Positions 33,574-39,108 of a DNA stretch of 39,108 nucleotides are shown here, piece by piece. Both the position numbers and the translations under genes were made by a program. Under the pieces are notes generated by a model, which saw only the letters and a list, made by a program, of their open reading frames with translations, ran no database searches and was not told where the DNA came from. The DNA comes from Sulfurovum sp. (lineage in GTDB: Bacteria > Campylobacterota > Campylobacteria > Campylobacterales > Sulfurovaceae): NCBI GenBank assembly GCA_027068485.1, contig JAMOSB010000026.1:1-39108 (forward strand), written 5' to 3'. Positions within the stretch are counted from its first letter, which is position 1; every line of letters starts with the position of its first letter.

Positions 33574-34920
33574 TTATACTCTAATTTCAACCCCCTCTTT
33601 GGTGACACGGATCGTATCATATTTAGTGTAAAGCACACTCGATCCCTCTTGTATCTTGACAAACTTCCGTTTGGTGTAGTCGACCTCATACTCCCCTGCG
33701 TTTTTGACTGAGAAGTCTACACAGAGTTTGGCAGCTGCTTCGATGACAGAGTTGGGGAGGTTCTGCTTATCGGTCTTGATAATGACATGACTTGAGGGGA
33801 GATCACGGATATGCATCCAGATATCATTGGATTTGGCAAGCCCAAGGAGCTTTTGGTTTTCGCTACTGTTGCGTCCGACCATCACCTTATAGTCCTCTAT
33901 CCAGAAGAGTTCTCCCTCTCGTAGCTTCTCCTTTTTGCGGAGGGATTTGGCTCGTTTGGGGACAAGCAGTGCTAACGCATAGGGGGTGGTAGCCTCCCCG
34001 AGTGCCTGATAGATATTCTCATAAAACGCCTTTTTACTCTCAAGGTTCTCCTGCTCAATATGGACGCGTTTGGCTTTACTCTTGGCTCGTTTGGCGAGAT
34101 TGAAGTAGTAGTCAGGCATACGGGTGACTTTGGTCTCTTTGGGTAGTGCTATAGTGATAGGCTTCCCCTCATAGTCATAGGTCTTAAGTCTGCTATCGTA
34201 GGGCTTAATCGCGTAGAGATTGGAGAGGAGGAGATTGGCGTGTTGGGTGTGGGTTTGGGCTTGGCTAAGGAGCTTGGCTTCATCAGGGAGACTACAGAGC
34301 AGTTGATCAAACTTTTTGATCTTTTTGCGGATGAGTGCTTGCTTTTGTCCTCGCATCTCATGGAGTCGTTTGGACTCTTTTGTCTGATAGATCGCCTCAA
34401 GGTAGCCATCGATATCCGCGATCTCCTCCTGAGACTCACGCAGACGCGTATAGGGAGGAAGAGGGAGTAGCTCCACAGCAGGACGCACCACCCGAAAGGA
34501 GCTTTGGGCATCGATATGACGGAGTGCCTCGATGACCACCGACCCCTCATCAAGCAAGATCGCATTGGTGTTTCGCCCCGTAAACTCTAGCTGAAGTGTG
34601 ACAAGCTTATCCTTATAACTACTCTTAGGAGCCACTACAATCTGCAAGACACGATCCTCCGCCAACACCCCCACCGAGACAATCCGACTCGCACTAAGCA
34701 GACTATGAAGCAACTTGTCAAAGGGGGCATTGTAGCCCTGCATGGGGCGTTGAGAGGGGGCTTTGTAGATGAGACTATGCCCACGGGTCATACTAAAAAA
34801 GTAGCTCTGAGACTTATCAAACACCAACTCTAAGGTATTATCCTCCACCCGCCTAGCCCGACTGATAAAGGTAAACGCCCCAAGTCGCTTAGCCACCGCT
34901 TGTAGTTCATGATATTTCAT
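33574..34920 (-). CDS. rqcH: NFACT family protein (RqcH/Rqc2-like; 'fibronectin-binding')
   Basis: Starting at ATG 34920, with GAAGGAG six bases away, gives 448 residues. The N-terminal NFACT-N domain keeps the Asp-Arg pair in LAEDRVLQIV (Asp89, Arg90) needed by RqcH for tRNA-Ala tailing of stalled nascent chains. A coiled-coil middle is rich in Lys and Arg (about 190-330), and the NFACT-R domain carries NDIWMHIRDLPSSHVIIK near the end. It is shorter than Bacillus RqcH (about 570), mainly in the middle. In C. jejuni the counterpart beside cdsA is annotated as fibronectin-binding; a ribosome quality control role is more plausible. Confidence 0.87.
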   Translation of the reverse strand: MKYHELQAVAKRLGAFTFISRARRVEDNTLELVFDKSQSYFFSMTRGHSLIYKAPSQRPMQGYNAPFDKLLHSLLSASRIVSVGVLAEDRVLQIVVAPKSSYKDKLVTLQLEFTGRNTNAILLDEGSVVIEALRHIDAQSSFRVVRPAVELLPLPPYTRLRESQEEIADIDGYLEAIYQTKESKRLHEMRGQKQALIRKKIKKFDQLLCSLPDEAKLLSQAQTHTQHANLLLSNLYAIKPYDSRLKTYDYEGKPITIALPKETKVTRMPDYYFNLAKRAKSKAKRVHIEQENLESKKAFYENIYQALGEATTPYALALLVPKRAKSLRKKEKLREGELFWIEDYKVMVGRNSSENQKLLGLAKSNDIWMHIRDLPSSHVIIKTDKQNLPNSVIEAAAKLCVDFSVKNAGEYEVDYTKRKFVKIQEGSSVLYTKYDTIRVTKEGVEIRV

Positions 34921-34948
34921 CTCACACTCCTTCAAAAAATCGTGTGCC

Positions 34949-34954
34949 ATTGTA
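34949..34954 (-). promoter_or_regulatory. -10 box for the NFACT-cdsA-dxr-tsaD unit
   Basis: AGA-TACAAT on the minus strand lies 29 bases before the ATG at 34920. It is the only -10-like box between the low-GC cassette and NFACT. Confidence 0.45.
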
Positions 34955-34963
34955 TCTAAAATT

Positions 34964-34992
34964 GTAGGAGGTGATATTACTTCTTCTCCTAC
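34964..34992 (-). terminator. Hairpin after the ptuAB cassette
   Basis: GTAGGAG (34964-34970) pairs with CTCCTAC (34986-34992) around a 15-base loop. On the minus strand it is followed by AATTTTAG. It lies 34 bases after the nuclease stop and before the NFACT promoter, so it may insulate the operon from the cassette. Confidence 0.45.
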
Positions 34993-35025
34993 CTATGGAG
35001 TATTGTTAATTCAAACCATATAAAC

Positions 35026-35640
35026 TCATAAACAATATTGCTCTACAACACTTTTAAAACCATCCTTTTCTATGATATTTTTTATATCAAGAGTAGAGAG
35101 TCCTCCATTTTTAAAACTATCAATCATATCAATAATTTTTTTTCGTCTAGCTTTTAGATATTCATCATTCAGATTAAATACTTCAACAGTTTTTTTAACT
35201 CTACCTTCGTCTTCTCGAATCATTCCAAACTCATTATAATAAAAGTCGTTTTCCACATGATCTATAACTGGATTAAAAATTAAACCGTACTCATGAGGCT
35301 GTATTTTATAGATGTTATCTTTATACTTTGCTCCAAAATTAATATCATTTGTTGCAACAATTAAATTATCCCAATCAAAAGTTAAATCAGAAAAATCTTC
35401 TCTCTTTTTATAGTGGTCAATATGTGATTCTTCAAGCTTTTCAATATATAGTTCAGTATATCCACATTGTTGATTTTGTTCATCAACCAATATCTGCCAT
35501 CTAGTTTCCTGATAAATATCAGGGTATTTACTATGAAAAGTAATATCAGTACATCTTTTACATGACCAAACTTCACAATCAACTTTATAATTACGTCCAT
35601 TAAAATGAGGTAAGGGTGTTAACTTATTAATCTTACGCAT
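35026..35640 (-). CDS. ptuB: PtuB-like HNH endonuclease (TIGR02646 family) of a Septu-type defence module
   Basis: The 204-residue protein has the order of the TIGR02646/PtuB family: CGYTEL (59-64), the HNH start ESHIDHYKKR with His73 and His76, FDWDNLIVATND (Asn92), FNPVIDHVENDFYYNEFG (123-139), and KTVEVFNLNDEYLKARR (150-166). In Septu and Ec78-type retrons this nuclease is the toxic effector held by the ATPase. The usual cysteines that bind structural zinc near the HNH core are missing (CGYT for CxYC; AKYKDN where a Cys-containing segment is usual). Instead three cysteines lie earlier (Cys22, Cys27, Cys30). The gene overlaps the ATPase end by eight bases, so the two are translated together. 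Confidence 0.82.
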   Translation of the reverse strand: MRKINKLTPLPHFNGRNYKVDCEVWSCKRCTDITFHSKYPDIYQETRWQILVDEQNQQCGYTELYIEKLEESHIDHYKKREDFSDLTFDWDNLIVATNDINFGAKYKDNIYKIQPHEYGLIFNPVIDHVENDFYYNEFGMIREDEGRVKKTVEVFNLNDEYLKARRKKIIDMIDSFKNGGLSTLDIKNIIEKDGFKSVVEQYCL

Positions 35641-37276
35641 TTTTATCTCGTTTGAATTTTTCCAATCTAAGTTTTAATACATCTATATCATCTCTTCCTA
35701 CATCTTTTTCTAACTCTTCCAACTTAGAAAAAAATAACTCTTCGTTGTACTCATTAGAATATATAAGTTCTTGTAGTTCATTTATTTTTTTTGCTACTTT
35801 TGGGTATCTCAATGATTCTATCTCGAATGAACCTAGAAGTAATTCATCAATAGATTTACCATAAGTTCTTAAATAAGTTTTTTCAATTTTCCCATTTTTT
35901 AAAATGAATAATTTCTCTTTTTGAATAGATGATAAAATATGAACACTATGCGTAGTCACAATAAATTGAGCATTAGGAAAAGTTCGCCGTAAATCAGAGA
36001 GAATGGTTTGTTGCCATTTTGGATGTAAGTGTAAATCTAACTCATCTATTAAAATTATTGCTTCTGATTGATTGCCTAGATGGGGGTTAGCTTCGGACAT
36101 TCGAGCAGAGATATCCATCACCATAGCCAAAACCGCTCTATATCCTGCACTGAGTTGTTCGATTTGAAGCTCAGTAGTTGAGCCATCCGTTTCAACTCTA
36201 TCTATCATAAACCGTAAAGGTCTAGTTTCAATTCTAGGATTTTGAAATCCTTTTAGCATAGAAGAGATTACCTCTCGAACATTTTTTAGTGCAGGGAGTT
36301 GATACTCAAAATCTCGTCTATCTTGTATCTCTCTTCGCTCTAAATTTTCCATCGCATCAAACCACTGAAAGAGCCTACTAAAATTAGCCGCTCCTTTCAA
36401 TACACCAGAGAGTGCTTCAAAACGACTAAACTCTTTTTGAAAGTTGACTTTTCGTAACGGTACATCAAAACAGTTTCGGCAAGTCCCATAGTACATAATA
36501 AGAGGCATAACATATGCTTTACCTTCATTTTCACTATCAATGAGCGTATCCATAAAAGTCTCTAGCTCTTTAAGCCCATACCCATTAGGAACTTGTTTAA
36601 GTGTTGTTTTTGACTTATCTCTTTTATCTATTCTATCCCATTTGAGATTTTGGGTAGAGGTCAATTCTATACGAAGATAGGGCTCTTTTTTATTGGTACT
36701 ATTTATCCGTAACTCTTGCTTATCCTTAGTAAACCCAATACCACTAACATTGGGAAGGTGGGTCAACATAGAACCAAATCCTAAAGCAATCGCATCTAAT
36801 AATGTTGTTTTACCTGCTCCATTATTTGCGATAATTACATTAATATCTTGATTGAAATTCATCTCTAACTCTTTGAAAAGCTTAAAGTTTTGAATGGTGA
36901 TATTCGCTAATTTATACAATCCTAGATTCATTGCGTGTAACAACTCATCTATTTTATCTCTCTTCTTTATCATAACAACTGTTTTAATAAAATTTCCACC
37001 ATTTAACGCATCAATGCTATGTGTTAACTTTTTCCACTTATCCACAACAATATCTATACCATTTTGTGGATTTTCTATACATCTAGCATAGTAATCTATC
37101 TTTTGATTATCATCAACCAAAAATAGTAACTCATTCTTATTTATACTATTGATTTGTTTTTCAAAGACTCTGCTCTCTTTATGTTTCTCATCCAATAACG
37201 CCCATCTATTTTCTTCGAGAAAAGTATCAATATGACTTTTATTATCTAACTTAGCTCTTACTTGCCAATATGCCAT
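35633..37276 (-). CDS. ptuA: PtuA-like ABC/RecF-type ATPase with N-terminal EVE/PUA-like domain
   Basis: The 547-residue protein has an ABC/SMC-like ATPase from about residue 122: YKLANITIQNFKLF, Walker A ANNGAGKTT (150-158), signature QLSAGYRAVLAMV, Walker B IILIDELDLHLHP, and the switch His in TTHSVHIL. This is the PtuA arrangement of Septu, in which the ATPase complexes with the PtuB nuclease to destroy nucleic acid after phage infection. The first 110 residues are extra: MAYWQVRA, a helical stretch with Trp25, LLFLVDDNQKIDYYARCIEN and IVVDKWKKL. The pattern resembles EVE/PUA-like domains, which read modified bases in restriction systems; that assignment is inference. AAGGA at 37285-37289 precedes the ATG. 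A. DUF-level assignment needs a profile search. Confidence 0.85.
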   Translation of the reverse strand: MAYWQVRAKLDNKSHIDTFLEENRWALLDEKHKESRVFEKQINSINKNELLFLVDDNQKIDYYARCIENPQNGIDIVVDKWKKLTHSIDALNGGNFIKTVVMIKKRDKIDELLHAMNLGLYKLANITIQNFKLFKELEMNFNQDINVIIANNGAGKTTLLDAIALGFGSMLTHLPNVSGIGFTKDKQELRINSTNKKEPYLRIELTSTQNLKWDRIDKRDKSKTTLKQVPNGYGLKELETFMDTLIDSENEGKAYVMPLIMYYGTCRNCFDVPLRKVNFQKEFSRFEALSGVLKGAANFSRLFQWFDAMENLERREIQDRRDFEYQLPALKNVREVISSMLKGFQNPRIETRPLRFMIDRVETDGSTTELQIEQLSAGYRAVLAMVMDISARMSEANPHLGNQSEAIILIDELDLHLHPKWQQTILSDLRRTFPNAQFIVTTHSVHILSSIQKEKLFILKNGKIEKTYLRTYGKSIDELLLGSFEIESLRYPKVAKKINELQELIYSNEYNEELFFSKLEELEKDVGRDDIDVLKLRLEKFKRDKNA

Positions 37277-37309
37277 AGTATCTGTCCTTATTTAGTATCA
37301 CTTGGTGTT

Positions 37310-37315
37310 ATTATA
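37310..37315 (-). promoter_or_regulatory. -10 box for ptuAB
   Basis: CGT-TATAAT on the minus strand lies 34 bases before the ATPase ATG. No good -35 box is found; ATAGAC lies 17 bases upstream. Confidence 0.5.
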
Positions 37316-37422
37316 ACGGAAATAAAAAAAGAGTCTATACTCTCTATCTCGTATCAATAAACCACTTTAATCCACTACTGAGTGTCTCTATCATTTTTAA
37401 ATTTTCTATCTCACTATCCTCC

Positions 37423-37450
37423 TTGTCCTCTAAAATAATTATGCTATACT
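37423..37450 (+). promoter_or_regulatory. Promoter for the small periplasmic protein gene
   Basis: TTGTCC (37423-37428), a 16-base spacer and TATACT (37445-37450) with an upstream TGC form an extended -10 promoter 40 bases before the ATG. AAGGG (37479-37483) is the ribosome binding site. Confidence 0.6.
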
Positions 37451-37489
37451 GATGATAATTTAAACTGAATACTTTGATAAGGGATAATT

Positions 37490-37759
37490 ATGTATAAACT
37501 TCTTCTCTCTCTTTGCTTGATGGGTGCTTCTAGCCTACTGAGTGCAGAGTCCAACCAGACCGCTACAGCTCCTCAGACCAAAGCCCAAAAACAGCTCCAA
37601 GCTCAGATGGAGCGGGAGAAGAAGTTTGCTCAGGAGCAACAGTTCTATCAAGGGGTCAACTATGATCTCTCCTATGCCGAGGTCGATCCCGACTCCCTAG
37701 AGAATATCAAAGTCCCAGAACCTGAGTATGACTTCGATATGGATGATGTCTACGACTAG
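37490..37759 (+). CDS. Small secreted/periplasmic protein, unknown function
   Basis: This 89-residue protein has a clear signal peptide (MYKLLLSLCLMGASSLLSA, cleavage likely before ESNQ). The Cys in the signal is not in a lipobox, so it is probably soluble in the periplasm. The mature part has a Gln/Lys/Glu-rich helix (about 28-52, KAQKQLQAQMEREKKFAQEQ), then YQGVNYDLSYAEVDPDSLEN and a very acidic end (EPEYDFDMDDVYD). No family is recognised. It has its own promoter and GC-rich codons like the core genome, so it marks the right-hand edge of the low-GC cassette. Confidence 0.7.
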   Translation: MYKLLLSLCLMGASSLLSAESNQTATAPQTKAQKQLQAQMEREKKFAQEQQFYQGVNYDLSYAEVDPDSLENIKVPEPEYDFDMDDVYD

Positions 37760-37783
37760 CGATTTCGCCTAATCTTCTTTTGG

Positions 37784-37789
37784 TATAAT
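37784..37789 (+). promoter_or_regulatory. leuC: Extended -10 promoter for leuC
   Basis: TTTTGG-TATAAT lies 33 bases before the leuC ATG, with AAGGAA at 37809-37814. No leucine-rich leader peptide or attenuator-like hairpin is present in the short leader. Confidence 0.65.
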
Positions 37790-37821
37790 TTCCCCATTAA
37801 AAGATAGCAAGGAATCAATAC

Positions 37822-39102
37822 ATGGGACAAACCATCACAGAAAAAATCTTCTCAGAGCATGCGGGTAGAGCCGTCAAAGCGGGGGAGATCGTCAGAGTAG
37901 ATATCGATATGATTATCGGTAACGACATCACCACCCCGATCTCCATCCGTGCCTTTGAGCAGAGCGGTGCCAAGAAGTTAGCACGACCAGACAACTTCTG
38001 TATCGTCATGGATCACTACATCCCTGCCAAAGATATCGCCTCTGCCAACCAAGCCAAAATCTCCAGAGAGTTCGCCTATAAACATGACTTGAAGTACTTC
38101 TTTGATGAAAAAGATATGGGGATTGAGCATGCCTTACTCCCTGAGAAGGGGCTTGTAATCCCAGGAGATGTCATCATCGGAGCAGACTCACACACCTGTA
38201 CCCATGGGGCATTGGGTGCCTTCTCTACAGGGATGGGGAGTACCGACCTCTCCTTTGGGATGATCACTGGGGGCAACTGGTTTAAGGTGCCTGAGACGAT
38301 CAAAGTCGAACTCACAGGCAAGCCAGGTGAACACATCTACGGCAAAGATATCATCTTGGAGCTTATCCGTATGATTGGGGTCGATGGGGCGTTGTATAAA
38401 GCCATTGAGTTTACAGGTGAAGCGATACAGTATCTCGATATGGCAGACCGCTTCTCTATCTCCAATATGGTCATCGAAGCGGGAGCCAAAAACGGTATCT
38501 TTGCTGTCGATAGTATCACTGAGGCGTACCTCAAAGAGCGTGAAGCGATCAATGGTGGACTCAGAGCCAAGCCAAAGATCCACCACTCAGATAGTGACGC
38601 AACCTACTGCCAGACACTCACTATCGACACCGCAGCCCTCTCCCCCGTCATCGCCTATCCGTTCCTCCCCTCCAACGGGAAATCTGTAGAGCAAGCCGTA
38701 GCCGATGATCTCAAGATCGACCAAGTGATGATAGGTTCATGCACCAATGGACGCATCGAAGATCTCCGTGTCGCAGCAAAAATCATGAAGGGTAAACGCG
38801 TCGCCAAGCAGACTCGTATGATCGTCACTCCAGGGACACAACAGATCCTACTCCAAGCCCAAAGAGAGGGACTCATCGAGATACTCATTAACGCAGGAGC
38901 CGTTGTCTCCAACCCTACTTGTGGGGCGTGCCTTGGTGGGTATATGGGTATCCTTGGAGACAAAGAGCGATGTGTCGCCACCACCAACCGTAACTTCGTA
39001 GGGCGTATGGGTGCAAGAAGCTCAGAGATCTACCTCGCCAACTCCGCCGTCGCTGCTGCTTCAGCTATCGCAGGGAAGATCGTCGACCCACGAGAGGGAT
39101 AA
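37822..39102 (+). CDS. leuC: 3-isopropylmalate dehydratase large subunit
   Basis: LeuC with LeuD isomerises 2-isopropylmalate to 3-isopropylmalate in leucine synthesis, using a [4Fe-4S] cluster. The 426-residue protein is the shorter archaeal/class-2 LeuC length rather than the 460-plus of enterobacteria. Diagnostic segments are DHYIPAKD, GADSHTCTHGALGAF, IGSCTNGR with the first cluster Cys, and NPTCGACLGG with the other two, then TTNRNFVGRMG. Homoaconitase large subunits look similar; leucine synthesis is favoured because this is the common role in Campylobacterota. The gene is complete and its stop lies six bases from the window end; leuD would be expected downstream. Confidence 0.94.
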   Translation: MGQTITEKIFSEHAGRAVKAGEIVRVDIDMIIGNDITTPISIRAFEQSGAKKLARPDNFCIVMDHYIPAKDIASANQAKISREFAYKHDLKYFFDEKDMGIEHALLPEKGLVIPGDVIIGADSHTCTHGALGAFSTGMGSTDLSFGMITGGNWFKVPETIKVELTGKPGEHIYGKDIILELIRMIGVDGALYKAIEFTGEAIQYLDMADRFSISNMVIEAGAKNGIFAVDSITEAYLKEREAINGGLRAKPKIHHSDSDATYCQTLTIDTAALSPVIAYPFLPSNGKSVEQAVADDLKIDQVMIGSCTNGRIEDLRVAAKIMKGKRVAKQTRMIVTPGTQQILLQAQREGLIEILINAGAVVSNPTCGACLGGYMGILGDKERCVATTNRNFVGRMGARSSEIYLANSAVAAASAIAGKIVDPREG

Positions 39103-39108
39103 TCCTCC

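Larger units (their letters stand above)
34955..37440. other. Low-GC defence cassette inserted among housekeeping genes
   Basis: From about 34955 to 37440 the base composition drops sharply: the nuclease gene is about 25-30 % GC and the ATPase gene about a third GC by eye, against about 50 % in the flanks. Codons end mostly in A or T. The two genes are oriented with the neighbouring operon. No integrase, transposase, direct repeat or tRNA was seen at either edge, so the acquisition route is not visible. Confidence 0.75.

Noticed and set aside
37347-37485. Minus-strand open frame of about 47 codons ending in a Trp/Phe-containing sequence, upstream of ptuA
   Set aside because: It has no usable start codon except an internal ATG giving 16 residues, the SD-like GGAGG is not placed for it, and the region carries the promoter of the 37490 gene. 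At this AT content such a frame is expected by chance.
34921-37489. Retron interpretation of the PtuAB pair (Ec78 type)
   Set aside because: No reverse transcriptase gene and no msr-msd-like inverted repeat RNA is present on either side, so a stand-alone Septu-like module is the better reading.

Overview
The window looks like a chromosomal segment of a free-living member of the Campylobacterota (Epsilonproteobacteria), probably a Sulfurimonas/Sulfurovum/Sulfuricurvum-type organism. Supporting this are an HP0268-type small nuclease next to miaB, a CiaB homologue, the gmk-tatA-argS cluster preceded by an acidic pseudo-receiver protein, a nadD-rsfS unit divergent from gapA-pgk-tpiA, the cdsA-dxr-tsaD cluster with an NFACT gene, and promoters dominated by an extended -10 box without a -35 box. 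By recollection these gene orders match Helicobacter pylori and Campylobacter jejuni. The core DNA is near 50 % GC by eye, which is high for the group, so I do not name a genus. No rRNA, tRNA, CRISPR array or insertion sequence was seen, and no gene-free stretch reaches 300 bases.

Layout. 1-489: 3' part of an SdhB/MfrB-type iron-sulfur subunit. 670-3511 (-): ispA-tkt. 3572-5905: a small membrane protein, aroK, a conserved small protein and a MATE exporter. 6016-9715 (+): pseudo-receiver protein, gmk, tatA, argS, small membrane protein. 9720-10619 (-): in-frame nadD-rsfS fusion, divergent from gap-pgk-tpiA (10682-13573). 13642-14805 (-): nusA. 14998-18021 (+): HP0268-like nuclease, miaB, DUF374 acyltransferase, tyrosine recombinase. 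18005-20309 (-): rimO-tilS. 20474-23227 (-): a highly expressed type of porin and a YajR-like MFS transporter. 23288-25731 (+): rdgB-ciaB. 25866-30003 (-): gyrB, a degenerate GGDEF-EAL protein, queF. 30149-34920 (-): NFACT/RqcH, cdsA, dxr, a small hydrolase, tsaD. 35026-37276 (-): an AT-rich two-gene cassette. 37490-39102 (+): a small periplasmic protein and leuC.

The most interesting element is the cassette at 35026-37276. It encodes an ABC/RecF-like ATPase (PtuA type) and a PtuB/TIGR02646-type HNH nuclease, so it is a Septu-like anti-phage module. The ATPase carries about 110 extra N-terminal residues that resemble an EVE/PUA-like domain, the nuclease lacks the usual zinc cysteines around its HNH core, and there is no retron reverse transcriptase beside it. 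Its low GC content against housekeeping neighbours suggests horizontal acquisition.

The rest is mostly dense housekeeping DNA: lower glycolysis, tRNA modification and charging (miaB, tilS, queF, tsaD, argS), ribosome maintenance (rimO, rsfS, NFACT), isoprenoid and phospholipid precursors (dxr, ispA, cdsA), and nucleotide upkeep (gmk, rdgB). Genes are packed with overlaps. Four junctions share the identical stop-start octamer CTAGTATG.
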